A stretch of DNA of 64,000 bases from Nocardia farcinica (GTDB lineage: Bacteria; Actinomycetota; Actinomycetes; Mycobacteriales; Mycobacteriaceae), in the NCBI RefSeq assembly GCF_001182745.1, contig NZ_LN868938.1, positions 2,914,001-2,978,000 on the forward strand. The letters are read 5' to 3'. This document shows, piece after piece, positions 35,420 to 44,817 of the stretch (the stretch's first letter is position 1; every line of letters begins with the position of its first letter). A model generated the notes under the pieces. The model saw only the letters and a list, made by a program, of their open reading frames with translations, was not told where the DNA came from and ran no database searches. The translations under genes and the position numbers were made by a program.

Positions 35420-36598
35420 TCAGTTCGTCGCGTAGGCGAGTGTGCCCTCGCGCCACACTCGGCTGATCAGCGGGACACCCGGCCGGTAGGCCAGGTGCAG
35501 GTGCGAGGGGGCGTCCAGGGCCAGCGCGTCGGCGCGGGCGCCGGGCGTGAGCACGCCGACGTCGCCACGCCGCAGCGCCCGCGCGCCACCGGCGGTCGCC
35601 GCCCAGACCGCCTCGTCGGGGGTCATGCGCAGCTCGCGCACCGCCAGCGCGATGCAGAACGGCAGGCTGGTGGTGTAGCTGGTGCCGGGGTTGCAGTCGG
35701 CGCCGAGCGCGACCGTCACCCCGGCATCGAGCAGGGCGCGCGCGTCGGGATAGCTGTTGCGGGTGCAGAAGTCGGCACCGGGCAGCAGGGTGGCGACGGT
35801 GTCGCTGTGCGCGAGCGCTTCGATGTCGGCGTCGTCGATGTAGGTGACGTGGTCGACCGAGGCCGCGCCCACCTCCACCGCCAGCTGCACACCGGGCCCG
35901 CGGTGCAGTTGATTGCCGTGCACGCGCGGGACCAGTCCGTGCGCGATGCCCGCGGTGAGCACCGCGTGCGCCTGGTCGCGGTCGAAGGCGCCCTGTTCGC
36001 AGAACACGTCGATCCACTTCGCGTGCGGCGCGCACCGGGGGATCATCTCCGCGCACGCCATCGCCACGTAATCGTCGACGCGCCCGGCGTATTCGGGCGG
36101 CGGCACGTGCGCGGCCAGCAACGTCACCTCGTCGGTGTAGCGGCCGGCCACCCGCACGCTGCGCAGCTCGTGCTCGACGGACTGCCCGTAGCCCGACTTG
36201 CATTCCACGGTGGTGCTGCCGGCGCGCAGCGATTCGTCGAGCAGCCGCCGCACGTTCGCGCCCAGCTGTTCGTCGCTGGCGGCGCGGGTGGCCTCGATGG
36301 TGGTGCGGATGCCGCCCGCGCCGTACGGGCGGCCGGACATCCTGGCGGCGAACTCCTCGGCGCGGTCGCCGGCGAACACCAGGTGCGAATGCGATTCGAC
36401 GAAGCCGGGCAGCACGGCCCGCCCGTCCAGGTCGTGCGCGGTGTCGGTGGCGGGCACGTGGGCGGAGTCGCCGACCCAGGCGACGACACCGTCCTCGAAC
36501 ACGATCGCGGCGTCGCGGCGCAGGCCGAGCGGGCCCTCGCCCAGGGCGGGATCGTTGGTGACCAGCTGGCCGATGCCGGTCAGTGCGGTGGTGGGCAT
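35420..36598 (-). CDS. hutI: Imidazolonepropionase
   Basis: 392 residues, amidohydrolase fold. Opens 4-imidazolone-5-propionate to formimino-glutamate. Metal and substrate motifs: [80 protein letters not shown] and [22 protein letters not shown]. Start ATG with AGGAGCCC upstream, nine bases after the transporter stop. Confidence 0.95.
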   Translation of the reverse strand: MPTTALTGIGQLVTNDPALGEGPLGLRRDAAIVFEDGVVAWVGDSAHVPATDTAHDLDGRAVLPGFVESHSHLVFAGDRAEEFAARMSGRPYGAGGIRTTIEATRAASDEQLGANVRRLLDESLRAGSTTVECKSGYGQSVEHELRSVRVAGRYTDEVTLLAAHVPPPEYAGRVDDYVAMACAEMIPRCAPHAKWIDVFCEQGAFDRDQAHAVLTAGIAHGLVPRVHGNQLHRGPGVQLAVEVGAASVDHVTYIDDADIEALAHSDTVATLLPGADFCTRNSYPDARALLDAGVTVALGADCNPGTSYTTSLPFCIALAVRELRMTPDEAVWAATAGGARALRRGDVGVLTPGARADALALDAPSHLHLAYRPGVPLISRVWREGTLAYATN

Positions 36599-36607
36599 CG
36601 CGGGCTC

Positions 36608-38044
36608 CTAGAGGCGGGTGTCGACCATCTCGGTGTGGGTCGGGTAGATCATCTGCGCGGGCGGGTTGTTGGTGCGCTTGGCGATCGGGTAGTAGATCGC
36701 GCCGGTGAACAGGATGCCCACGATCCAGGAGATGTCGGCGCCGCCGAGCATCTCGGTGACCGGCCCGGTGTACATCTTCTGCGCCAGGAACGGGATCTGG
36801 GCCACCACCCCGAGCGCGTAGCAGATCATCGCGGGGGTGTTCCACGCGCCGTAGCGGCCGTTCGGGTCGTAGAGCGCGGGCAGGTCGATGCGCTCCTTGG
36901 AGATCAGGTAGTAGTCGATCAGGTTGATCGCGCTCCACGGCGTGAACACCATGAGCAGCACGAGCACGAAGTTCTTGAAGTTCTCCAGGAAGTCCGCGCT
37001 GGCGGCGATGGCGATGAGCATCGACACCCCGACGAAGCCGAGGATGTAGAGGGTGCGCGCGGTGGTGGAGATGTGCGAGCGGCCGTTGAAGGCGGTCACG
37101 GTGGTGAGGATGGACATGAACCCGCCGTAGGCGTTGAGCACGTTGACGGTGAGCTTGCCGACCACGATCACCAGGTAGATCAGGAAGGCGACGGCCGCCG
37201 GGCCGGCCAGATCGCCCATGAAGCCGACCTGGTTGCCGAGGAAGGCATCGCCCGCGACCGCGGCGACGAGCGCGCCGAAGGTCATCGACCACTGCGAGCC
37301 GATCACGCTGCCGAGGAAGGTCGACCAGAACGTGGTGCGCTCGCTGGTGCTGCGCGGCAGGTACCGGGAGTAGTCGGCGACATAGGGGCCGAAGGTCAGC
37401 TGCCAGCCCGCGCTCAGCGAGATCGCCAGCAGGAAGGTGACCACGTCGAAGTCGACGATGCCGACGTAGTCGGCGACCGGATACTCGGCGAACAAGCGGA
37501 TCGCCAGGTAGGTGAATCCGACGATGCCGACGACGGTGGCGACCCGCCCGACCATGTGGATGAGCCGGTAGCCGGTGATGGCGACGAAGGCGGTGAGGCC
37601 GCCGAAGATCAGGATGCCGACGGTGGGGCTGTCGATGCCGAGGACCTGGTTCACCGCTTGACCGGCGAGCACGGTGCCGGTGGCGGCGAAGCCCAGGTAC
37701 ATCAGGATCACCATCACCAGCGGGATCACCGCGCCCTTGACGCCGAACTGGGCCCGGCTCGAGATCATCTGCGGCAGCCCCATCCGCGGACCCTGCGCGG
37801 AGTGCAGCGCCATCACGGCGCCGCCGAAGACGTTGCCGATCAGCAGGCCGATGATCGCCCACAGCGCGTCGGCGCCGAACACGACGGCCAGTGCGCCGTC
37901 GACGATCGCGGTGATCTGCATGTTGGCGCCGAACCAGAGGGTGAACTGGCTGCGCGGGGTGCCGTGTCGTTCGCTGTCGGGAACGACGTCGATGGTGCGG
38001 CGTTCGAGGGTGAGGATGTCCTCGGCGGTGCCGTCGTTTTTCAT
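36608..38044 (-). CDS. NCS1-family permease (cytosine/purine/allantoin transporter fold), probable histidine or urocanate uptake
   Basis: 478 residues with about 12 membrane helices. NCS1 features: FGANMQITAIVDGALAVVFGADALWAI..., GLPQMISSRAQFGVKG, FGPYVADYSRYLP and AINLIDYYLISKERIDLPAL. Start ATG 38044 (MKNDGTAEDIL); the in-frame extension to 38131 is promoter-proximal and not membrane-like. First gene of the operon with hutI and hutG, under a promoter with a HutC-type operator (38147-38175). The family carries nucleobases and hydantoins, and its location suggests an imidazole compound such as urocanate; substrate not proven. Confidence 0.85.
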   Translation of the reverse strand: MKNDGTAEDILTLERRTIDVVPDSERHGTPRSQFTLWFGANMQITAIVDGALAVVFGADALWAIIGLLIGNVFGGAVMALHSAQGPRMGLPQMISSRAQFGVKGAVIPLVMVILMYLGFAATGTVLAGQAVNQVLGIDSPTVGILIFGGLTAFVAITGYRLIHMVGRVATVVGIVGFTYLAIRLFAEYPVADYVGIVDFDVVTFLLAISLSAGWQLTFGPYVADYSRYLPRSTSERTTFWSTFLGSVIGSQWSMTFGALVAAVAGDAFLGNQVGFMGDLAGPAAVAFLIYLVIVVGKLTVNVLNAYGGFMSILTTVTAFNGRSHISTTARTLYILGFVGVSMLIAIAASADFLENFKNFVLVLLMVFTPWSAINLIDYYLISKERIDLPALYDPNGRYGAWNTPAMICYALGVVAQIPFLAQKMYTGPVTEMLGGADISWIVGILFTGAIYYPIAKRTNNPPAQMIYPTHTEMVDTRL

Positions 38045-38146
38045 GGCTGGCCTGACTTTCTGCGGCGAGTGCATGTGCGGCGCGGTGATCGCGGCGTCGC
38101 ACACGACGACGCGCGCTGTGTGTTGGATCACGCCACACCGGAGATA

Positions 38147-38175
38147 TGTATATGCCTGTATAGACAGGCTGTCAA
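38147..38175 (-). promoter_or_regulatory. hut promoter with HutC-type operator in the spacer (NCS1-hutI-hutG operon)
   Basis: Minus strand: -35 TTGACA (38170-38175), 17-base spacer, -10 TATACA (38147-38152). The spacer holds the perfect dyad GCCTGT-ATAG-ACAGGC (38154-38169), containing GTMTAKAC of the HutC subfamily consensus. A repressor there would exclude RNA polymerase. Similar elements at 41406 and 46548. Confidence 0.75.
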
Positions 38176-38230
38176 GCGGTTCGGAGTGGTTTCCCGGAGT
38201 TCCCCGGGTCCGGTGGCGCGCGAAAGGTGA

Positions 38231-38896
38231 TCAGTCGGGGGTCGTGCGGCCCAGCTCGGCCGAGAGCCGGGCGCAGTGTTCGACCAGGACCCGGCCGTGC
38301 CGGGCGCAGGTCTCGTCGTCGAGGCGGAAGGTCGGTCCGACGACGCTCAACGCGCCGGCGACGCGGCCGATGGCGTCGTGGATGGGCGCGGCGACACCGG
38401 TCGAATGCTCCTCGATGGTGTCGTGGGCGACGGCGTAGCCCTGCGGGCCGACCTCACCGAGCAGCGCCGCGCCCACCGCGGTGCCCACCAGCGGCACGGT
38501 CTGCCCCACCCAGCCCATGTGCCGGATGGCGTAGGTGCCCTGGATCTGGTCGATGTAGAGCGCGGTGCCCCGCGGGCCGGGCGCCGACAGGTAGGTCGAC
38601 TCCCGGGTGGTCTCGGCGATGGCCGCCATCGCGGGACGGGCACGCAGCACCAACTGGTGGTCGGCGATGGCGCGTGCGCCGATCTGCAGCAGCCGCGGGC
38701 CCACCCGGTAGACGTTGTCCTCGCCGCGCAGCACGAACTCGGTCTGCTCCAGGCTGCGGATCAGCCGCAGCGCGGTGCTCGGCGCGAGTTCGGTGGCCTT
38801 GGCGGCGTCGGCGAGGGTGAGCCCGCCGTGCTCGATGATGGCCCCGAGCAACTCGAAGGTCCGGCTCACGCTGCGGGTCACGTCGCCGGGGGCCAT
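38231..38896 (-). CDS. IclR-family transcriptional regulator
   Basis: 221 residues. N-terminal winged helix (VTRSVSRTFELLGAIIEHGGLTLADAAKATELAPSTALRLIRSLEQ) and C-terminal GAF-like effector domain (ESTYLSAPGPRGTALYIDQIQG, GTAVGAALLGEVGPQGYAV, VAAPIHDAIGRVAGALSVVGP). ATG 38896 has GGAGG 8 bases upstream; an ATG 15 bases earlier is possible. Last gene of the acyl-CoA dehydrogenase-CoA transferase-iclR operon (41-base gap), so probably the local regulator of that operon, distinct from HutC. Confidence 0.85.
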   Translation of the reverse strand: MAPGDVTRSVSRTFELLGAIIEHGGLTLADAAKATELAPSTALRLIRSLEQTEFVLRGEDNVYRVGPRLLQIGARAIADHQLVLRARPAMAAIAETTRESTYLSAPGPRGTALYIDQIQGTYAIRHMGWVGQTVPLVGTAVGAALLGEVGPQGYAVAHDTIEEHSTGVAAPIHDAIGRVAGALSVVGPTFRLDDETCARHGRVLVEHCARLSAELGRTTPD

Positions 38897-38937
38897 CGGG
38901 TGTTCCTCCATGTACCGGGAGCAAGGTGTGCCGGAAG

Positions 38938-40080
38938 CTAGCCGAATTCCGCGAGGACCTCCTCGTGGTGCTCGTCGAGCAGCGGACTGCGCCGCACCGG
39001 CGGACGGGCGCTGCCGCCGAAGACGACAGGCTGCCGGACGTAGCTTACGGTGCCCGCCACGGGATGCTCGAAGGACTGCACCACCCCGCGGCTGCGCGCC
39101 TGCTCGGAGTCCAGCGCCTGCGCCACGTCCCACACCGGTGAGGCCGCCAGGCCCGCGGCGGTCAGGATCGCCACGACCTGGGCGACCGTGCGGCCCGCCG
39201 CCCAGTTCTCGATCTCCTTGCGCAGCACCGGCTCGTTGACGGTGCGGGCGGTGTCGTCGGCGAAGCGCGGATCGGTGATCAGGTCGCCACGGCCGAGGGT
39301 GCGGGCCAGCTTCTCGAAACCGGACTGGCTGGCGACGGCGAGCACGAACAGTCCGTCGTCGGCGCGGTAGGTGTCGAACGGAGTGGACACCGGGTGCCGG
39401 TTGCCCACCCGGCCCGGCGCGGCGCCGGTGGCCTGCAACTGGCTGTGCGCGGTGGGCAACATGGCGAGCATGCTGTCGAACATCGCCACGTCCAAGTGCT
39501 GGCCCTGCCCGGTGGTGCGGGCGGCCAGCAGCGCGGTGCTGATCCCCCACGCGGCGAACAGCCCGGCGATCAGGTCGCCGAACGATTCGCCCAGGCGGGT
39601 CGGGCCGGATTCGGGCGAGCCGGTGATGCTCATGATCCCCGACAACGCCTGCACGACCAGGTCGTAGGCGGCGGCGCCGGACATCGGCCCCTGCTGGCCG
39701 AAGCCGGAGATGGAGGCGTAGACGAGGCGCGGGTTGCGCGCCCGCGCGGCGGCGTAGTCGATGCCGAGGCGGGTGGTGACACCGGGCCGGAAGTTCTCGA
39801 CCACCACATCGGCCCCGGCGATCAGCTCCAGCAGCGCGTCCCGGTCGGCCGGGTCCTTGAGGTCGAGCGCGACCGAGCGTTTGCCGCGGTTGAGCACGGT
39901 GAAGTACAGGCTCTCGCCGTCACGGAACGGCCCGAGGTGACGGGCGTCCTCACCGGCCTTGGTCTCGATCTTCACCACGTCGGCGCCCGCGTCGGCGAGC
40001 AGCGCGGTGCAGTACGGCCCGGCCAGCACCCGGGACAGGTCGACGACGCGCACGCCGTCGAGCGGAGGTAGGGCGTTCAC
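38938..40080 (-). CDS. Class III (CaiB/BaiF) CoA-transferase
   Basis: 380 residues. Family features: LDGVRVVDLSRVLAGPYCTALLADAGADVVKIE, GDDARH-like KAGEDARHLGPF, FTVLNRGKRSVALDLK, VVENFRPGVTTRLGID and HLDVAMFDSMLAML, with the catalytic Asp in M-F-D. Moves CoA between carboxylic acids without ATP. GTG start 11 bases after the acyl-CoA dehydrogenase stop. The pairing with an acyl-CoA dehydrogenase parallels CaiB/CaiA of carnitine metabolism. Set inside the hut region, the likely acids are hut-related (see findings); other short acids cannot be excluded. Confidence 0.88.
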   Translation of the reverse strand: MNALPPLDGVRVVDLSRVLAGPYCTALLADAGADVVKIETKAGEDARHLGPFRDGESLYFTVLNRGKRSVALDLKDPADRDALLELIAGADVVVENFRPGVTTRLGIDYAAARARNPRLVYASISGFGQQGPMSGAAAYDLVVQALSGIMSITGSPESGPTRLGESFGDLIAGLFAAWGISTALLAARTTGQGQHLDVAMFDSMLAMLPTAHSQLQATGAAPGRVGNRHPVSTPFDTYRADDGLFVLAVASQSGFEKLARTLGRGDLITDPRFADDTARTVNEPVLRKEIENWAAGRTVAQVVAILTAAGLAASPVWDVAQALDSEQARSRGVVQSFEHPVAGTVSYVRQPVVFGGSARPPVRRSPLLDEHHEEVLAEFG

Positions 40081-40091
40081 GGGTCGGCCTC

Positions 40092-41255
40092 TCAGTAGTC
40101 GTAGGACCGGATCGACGGGGCGTTGCCCGCGATGGTCAACAGCTGGATCTGCGAGGTGCCCTCGAAGATGCGCAGGATGCGGCAGTCCCGGTAGAGGCGT
40201 TCGATCTCGGATTCGCGCATGAACCCCGCGCCGCCGTGGATCTGCACCACCCGGTCGACGATCGCGAAGCAGGCCTCGGTGGCGGTGTACTTCGAGATCG
40301 AGGCGGCCCGGCGCAGGTCCTGCCCGGCGTCCTTGACATCGGCCGCCCAGTCGGCGGTCACCCGGGCGGCGACGAGTTCGGCGTCGCACGCGCCGAGCAG
40401 CAGCTGGATGGCCTGGAACTCCGCGATCGGATGCCCGAACTGCTTGCGCTCGACCGCGTACCGGCGGCCCAGCTCCCAGGCGCGCAACGCGATGCCGTTG
40501 GCCATCGCGGCGACATCGATGCGGGCGCGGTTGAGGGCGGTGAGCGCGATGTTGCCGCCGCGGCCCTCGGTGCCGATCACCGCGTCGTGCGGCAGGACCA
40601 CGTCGTCGAGGTAGACGGTGTAGGTCGGCGCCGAGCGGATGCCCAGCTTGTCCTGCGGCTCGGAGTAGGTGATGCCCGGCGTGCCCTTCGGGACCGCGAA
40701 GGCGGTGATGCCGCGGAACCCGGCGTCGGGATCGGTCTTGGCGAACAGCACCACAAGGTCGGCCTCGCGGGCGTTGGAGATGAAGGTCTTGGCGCCGGAG
40801 AGGTGCCAGCCGTCCGCGGCGCAGCGGGCCACCGTGCGCATGGACGCGATGTCGGACCCGGCGTCCGGCTCGGTGAGGGCGAACCCGGCCAGCTGTTCAC
40901 CGGCGGCAAGCGCGGGCAGCCGGCGCGCCCGCTGCTCGTCGGTGCCGCCGACCAGGATCGGTTCGAGGCCGAGGTAGTGGGCGGTGTAGATCGAGGCGAG
41001 GGCGGCGTCGGCGCGGGCGACCTCCTCGATGGCGACCAGCTGCGCGCGGGTGGACAGGCCGAGCCCGCCGTATTCGGTGGGCACCGAGATGCCCATCAGG
41101 TCCTGGTCGGCGAGCCTGCGCACCAGGTCGGCGGGGAACCGCGCCGAGGCGTCGCGCTCGGCGGCACCGGGCAGGATCTCGGCCTCCGCGAAAGCTCTTA
41201 CGCTGCTGCGGAATTCGGTCAGATCTAGGTCGTGGTCGAGAACCGGGACGGACAC
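40092..41255 (-). CDS. Acyl-CoA dehydrogenase
   Basis: 387 residues, FAD flavoprotein. Motifs: FALTEPDAGSDIASMRTVA (FAD/substrate), SGAKTFISNAREADLVVLFAKTD, FGHPIAEFQAIQLLLG, VQIHGGAGFMRESEIERLYRDCRILRIFEGTSQIQ; the Glu of E-G-T is the catalytic base. GTG start with GAGGAGC upstream. First gene of the minus-strand operon with the CoA transferase and IclR regulator, and divergent from the APC permease-hutH operon. Makes an alpha,beta-unsaturated acyl-CoA; specificity unknown. Confidence 0.88.
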   Translation of the reverse strand: MSVPVLDHDLDLTEFRSSVRAFAEAEILPGAAERDASARFPADLVRRLADQDLMGISVPTEYGGLGLSTRAQLVAIEEVARADAALASIYTAHYLGLEPILVGGTDEQRARRLPALAAGEQLAGFALTEPDAGSDIASMRTVARCAADGWHLSGAKTFISNAREADLVVLFAKTDPDAGFRGITAFAVPKGTPGITYSEPQDKLGIRSAPTYTVYLDDVVLPHDAVIGTEGRGGNIALTALNRARIDVAAMANGIALRAWELGRRYAVERKQFGHPIAEFQAIQLLLGACDAELVAARVTADWAADVKDAGQDLRRAASISKYTATEACFAIVDRVVQIHGGAGFMRESEIERLYRDCRILRIFEGTSQIQLLTIAGNAPSIRSYDY

Positions 41256-41405
41256 GGGAACGCTCCTCGGGATAGGACGAGAATTTCATCAGACGGAATA
41301 AGTATTTCGCCAGACGGCAAGACCGACTATGGCGTGGATCGCAGAATTTGTCCAGAACCACGGGCGAACCGCAGAGTGATCGATCGGGTCCGGCCGAGGT
41401 GGGCA

Positions 41406-41435
41406 TTGACATTTCTGTATAGACAGGCTTATACA
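41406..41435 (+). promoter_or_regulatory. hut promoter with HutC-type operator (permease-hutH operon)
   Basis: -35 TTGACA (41406-41411), 17 bases, -10 TTATAC (41429-41434; TATACA with 18 also fits). The spacer contains CTGTATAGACAG (41415-41426), the same 12-mer as at 38156-38167. It lies about 85 bases before the permease start and faces the acyl-CoA dehydrogenase operon, which it may also affect. Confidence 0.75.
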
Positions 41436-41517
41436 TGTACCTCGATGTGACCGGACGCACATCGATACCCGGAACGCATCGACCCCGTTTCCGTCCTCCG
41501 AAACCCGGGAGATTGGT

Positions 41518-42993
41518 TTGAACCAGACCGCCGACGTGCTGACACGGGGCCTCACGGCCCGGCACATCCGATTCATCGCCCTCGGGTCGGCCATCGGCAC
41601 CGGCCTGTTCTACGGATCGGCCGAGGCCATCCACCGCGCCGGACCCGCGGTCCTGCTGGCCTACCTGATCGGCGGCGCCGCGATCTACATCGTGCTGCGC
41701 TCGCTGGGCGAGATGGCGGTGAGCAATCCGGTCTCCGGCTCGTTCGGCGAGTACGCCAGCAAGCACCTCGGCCCGCTGGCCGGATTCATGACCGGGTGGA
41801 CCTACACCTTCGAGATGGTGATCGTCTGCCTGGCCGACGTCACCGCCTTCGGCGTCTACATGGGCTTCTGGTTCCCGGACGTGCCGCGCTGGATCTGGGT
41901 GCTGTCGATCATCCTGTTCATCGGCGCGGTCAACCTGCTGCACGTCAGGGTGTTCGGCGAGGTCGAGTTCTGGTTCAGCCTGGTCAAGATCGTCGCGATC
42001 CTGGCGATGATCGTCGGCGGCGTCGCGATCCTGATCTTCGGCTTCGGCATGCACGACACCGACGCCGGGCTCACCCACCTGTGGGCCGAGGGCGGCTTCT
42101 TCGCCACCGGCATCGGCGGCTTCCTCACCTGCTTCGCGATCGTGATGTTCGCCTTCGGCGGCACCGAGATCATCGGCATCACCGCGGGCGAGGCCGAGCG
42201 GCCCGAGCGCACCATCCCGCGCGCGATCAACACCGTCCCGGTGCGGATCATGCTGTTCTACGTGCTCACCCTGGCGGTGATCATGGCGATCAACCCCTGG
42301 CAGAGCATCGGCTCCGAGGGCAGCCCGTTCGTGCAGATCTTCCAGGCCCTCGGTATCGGCCCGGCCGCCACCGTGCTCAACATCGTGGTGATCACCGCGG
42401 CACTCTCGGCGATCAACAGCGACATCTTCGGTGCGGGGCGGATGATGTACGGCATGGCCCAGCGCGGCCAGGCGCCCGCGGTGATGCGCCAGGTCTCCCG
42501 CAACGGCGTGCCGTGGATGACGGTGGTGATCATGACGGTCACGCTGCTGGTCGGCGTGCTGCTGAACTACCTGATCCCGGACAAGGTCTTCCTGATCATC
42601 GCCTCCATCGCCACCTTCGCGACCATCTTCGTCTGGCTGATGATCCTGCTCGCGCACTACCGCTCCCGGCGGCGGATGAGCGCCGAGGAGACCGCGGCGC
42701 TGCGCTTCCCGGTGCCGTTCTGGCCCTACGGGCAGCTGATCACCATCGCGTTCCTGGTGTTCGTCGTGGCGATGATCGCCTTCGACGCCGACAGCCGGGT
42801 GGCGCTGGTGGTGGGCGCGGTGTGGCTTGCCCTGCTGTGGCTGGCCTATCGCCGGTGGGTGCGGCCCACCCCCGCCGCAACCGATGCGGCACCCGTGGCC
42901 GGTCCCGGAACCGACCCGGCCGACCCGGCCGACCCGGCCGACCCGGCACTGACGACCCCGACCCCTCGAATCGAAATGGAGAAGAACCTGTGA
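41518..42993 (+). CDS. hutT: APC-family amino acid permease, probable histidine permease
   Basis: 491 residues, about 12 membrane helices. The amino acid transporter signature runs from [42 protein letters not shown] through [16 protein letters not shown], with [28 protein letters not shown] in the centre. It resembles proline/histidine/GABA permeases. Start TTG at 41518 with CGGGAGA upstream. The C-terminal tail carries a 4-fold 9-bp repeat encoding Asp-Pro-Ala units. The stop overlaps the hutH start (GTGA), which ties it to histidine import; symbol given on context. Confidence 0.85.
   Translation: MNQTADVLTRGLTARHIRFIALGSAIGTGLFYGSAEAIHRAGPAVLLAYLIGGAAIYIVLRSLGEMAVSNPVSGSFGEYASKHLGPLAGFMTGWTYTFEMVIVCLADVTAFGVYMGFWFPDVPRWIWVLSIILFIGAVNLLHVRVFGEVEFWFSLVKIVAILAMIVGGVAILIFGFGMHDTDAGLTHLWAEGGFFATGIGGFLTCFAIVMFAFGGTEIIGITAGEAERPERTIPRAINTVPVRIMLFYVLTLAVIMAINPWQSIGSEGSPFVQIFQALGIGPAATVLNIVVITAALSAINSDIFGAGRMMYGMAQRGQAPAVMRQVSRNGVPWMTVVIMTVTLLVGVLLNYLIPDKVFLIIASIATFATIFVWLMILLAHYRSRRRMSAEETAALRFPVPFWPYGQLITIAFLVFVVAMIAFDADSRVALVVGAVWLALLWLAYRRWVRPTPAATDAAPVAGPGTDPADPADPADPALTTPTPRIEMEKNL
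42911..42946 (+). repeat. Four perfect tandem copies of CCGACCCGG in the permease C-terminus
   Basis: 36 bases, four identical 9-mers, giving a Asp-Pro-Ala repeat in the cytoplasmic tail. In-frame expansion or contraction would be tolerated. No function inferred. Confidence 0.85.
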
Positions 42994-44564
42994 GCATCGA
43001 CGCCGAGCGCAAGGCATCGGTCACCGCCGAACCCGTCGTGGTGGGCACCGGACCGGTGACGCCCGCGGACGTGGTGCGGGTGGCCAGGGACGGGGCGCCG
43101 GTGCGGCTGTCCGACGAGGCCGTGGCCGCGATGGCCGACAGTCGCAAGCGCATCGAGGCGCTGGCCGCCGACCCGAAGCCCGTCTACGGTGTCTCGACCG
43201 GGTTCGGCGCGCTGGCGGTGCGCCATATCCCGCTCGAGCTCCGCAAGCAGTTGCAGCGCAGTCTGGTGCGCTCGCACGCGGCGGGCTCGGGCCCCGAGGT
43301 CGAACGCGAGGTGGTGCGCGCGCTGATGCTGCTGCGGCTGTCCACCCTGGCCACCGGCCGCACCGGCGTGCGCCCCGAGGTGGCCCGGACCTACGCGGAA
43401 CTGCTCTCGGCCGGGATCACCCCGGTGGTGCACGAGTACGGCAGCCTCGGCTGCTCGGGCGACCTCGCGCCGCTGGCGCACGTGGCGCTGGCCGTGCTCG
43501 GCGAGGGCACCGTGCGCGATGCCCACGGCGAACTCCGGCCCGCGGCCCAGGCGCTGGCCGAGGCCGGCATCGAGCCGGTCGAGCTGGCCGAGAAGGAGGG
43601 CTTGGCGCTGATCAACGGCACCGACGGCATGCTCGGCATGCTGGTGCTGGCCTGCCACGATCTGCGCCGGTTGCTACAGCTGGCCGACGTGACCGCGGCG
43701 ATGAGCGTGGAAGCGCTGATGGGCACCGACAAGGTGTTCGCCGCCGACCTGCAGGCGCTGCGCCCGCACCCCGGCCAGGCCGCGGCGGCGTCGAACATGT
43801 CCCGGCTGCTCGCGGACTCACCCATCGTGGCCAGCCACGCCACCCCGGACTGCACCGTGGTGCAGGACGCCTACTCGCTGCGCTGCGCGCCGCAGGTCGC
43901 CGGCGGCGCCAGGGACACCCTCGCGCACGCCGAACGGGTCGCGCAGTGGGAGCTGGCCGCCGCGGTGGACAACCCGGTGGTGACGCTGGACGGGCGGGTG
44001 GAATCCAACGGCAACTTCCACGGCGCCCCGGTGGCCTACGTGCTGGACTTCCTCGCCATCGTGGTCGCCGACGTGGCGAGCATCAGCGAACGCCGCACCG
44101 ACCGTTTCCTGGACAAGGCGCGCAGCCACGGCCTGCCGCCCTTCCTGGCCGACGACCCCGGCGTGGACAGCGGGCACATGATCGCCCAGTACACCCAGGC
44201 CGCGATCGTCTCCGAGCTCAAGCGGCTGGCCGTCCCCGCCAGCGTGGACTCCATCCCGTCCTCGGCGATGCAGGAGGATCACGTCTCGATGGGATGGTCG
44301 GCGGCCCGCAAGCTGCGCCGGGCCCTCGACGGCCTCACCCGCGTACTGGCCGTCGAGGCGCTGACCGCCGCACGCGCCCTGGACCTGCGCGCGCCGCTGT
44401 CCCCCGCCCCCGCCACCGCCGCCGTTCGCGCGGTGCTGCGCGAACACGTCGAGGGCCCCGGCACCGATCGCCACCTGGCCCCCGAGATCGAGGCGGCGGT
44501 CCGGCTGGCCGCCTCCGGCGCCCTCGTCGCGGGCGCGGAATCGGTGGTCGGCCCGCTGGATTGA
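42990..44564 (+). CDS. hutH: Histidine ammonia-lyase
   Basis: 524 residues. Deaminates L-histidine to trans-urocanate. The MIO cofactor forms from C-S-G in [19 protein letters not shown]. Other conserved parts: [58 protein letters not shown] and [19 protein letters not shown]. The GTG start overlaps the permease stop by four bases, so translation is coupled. Slightly long at the N-terminus (about 18 extra residues before the conserved part). Confidence 0.95.
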   Translation: MSIDAERKASVTAEPVVVGTGPVTPADVVRVARDGAPVRLSDEAVAAMADSRKRIEALAADPKPVYGVSTGFGALAVRHIPLELRKQLQRSLVRSHAAGSGPEVEREVVRALMLLRLSTLATGRTGVRPEVARTYAELLSAGITPVVHEYGSLGCSGDLAPLAHVALAVLGEGTVRDAHGELRPAAQALAEAGIEPVELAEKEGLALINGTDGMLGMLVLACHDLRRLLQLADVTAAMSVEALMGTDKVFAADLQALRPHPGQAAAASNMSRLLADSPIVASHATPDCTVVQDAYSLRCAPQVAGGARDTLAHAERVAQWELAAAVDNPVVTLDGRVESNGNFHGAPVAYVLDFLAIVVADVASISERRTDRFLDKARSHGLPPFLADDPGVDSGHMIAQYTQAAIVSELKRLAVPASVDSIPSSAMQEDHVSMGWSAARKLRRALDGLTRVLAVEALTAARALDLRAPLSPAPATAAVRAVLREHVEGPGTDRHLAPEIEAAVRLAASGALVAGAESVVGPLD

Positions 44565-44592
44565 GCACGGCCACCGGCTGAGCACCACGACG

Positions 44593-44622
44593 ATGCCCCC
44601 GCCCCGACCCGGGCGGGGGCAT
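44593..44622. terminator. hutH hairpin terminator with partial tandem duplication after it
   Basis: ATGCCCCCGCCC (44593-44604), loop CGACCC, GGGCGGGGGCAT (44611-44622): perfect 12-bp stem. The 3' arm and following sequence are repeated about 35 bases downstream (44645-44670, with GTCGTATCCCCG in both copies), making a weaker second hairpin. Located just after hutH and convergent with hutU. Confidence 0.75.
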
Positions 44623-44762
44623 TGTCGTATCCCCGCCCCGCGCCGGGCGGGGGGCATCGTCGTATCCCCGTTCCTCGGACCGACGCCGTCGCGATCCTGG
44701 CACCGGCCGTCCGGACAGCGGTCGCGGAATCCCGGTGAATACCAAGGCTTCCCGCAACGCAG

Positions 44763-44801
44763 ACGACCCCGGAGCTGCCCCTCACGCAGCTCCGGGGTCG
44801 T
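44763..44801. terminator. hutU hairpin terminator
   Basis: ACGACCCCGGAGCTGC (44763-44778), loop CCCTCAC, GCAGCTCCGGGGTCGT (44786-44801). Perfect 16-bp stem ending 17 bases from the hutU stop; serves the minus strand and possibly both. Confidence 0.8.
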
Positions 44802-44817
44802 GGACCGGTCGGGCCGA

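Noticed and set aside
42911..42946. Short tandem repeat as a CRISPR-like or regulatory array
   Set aside because: Four contiguous 9-mers without spacers, in frame inside the permease tail; a simple coding repeat.
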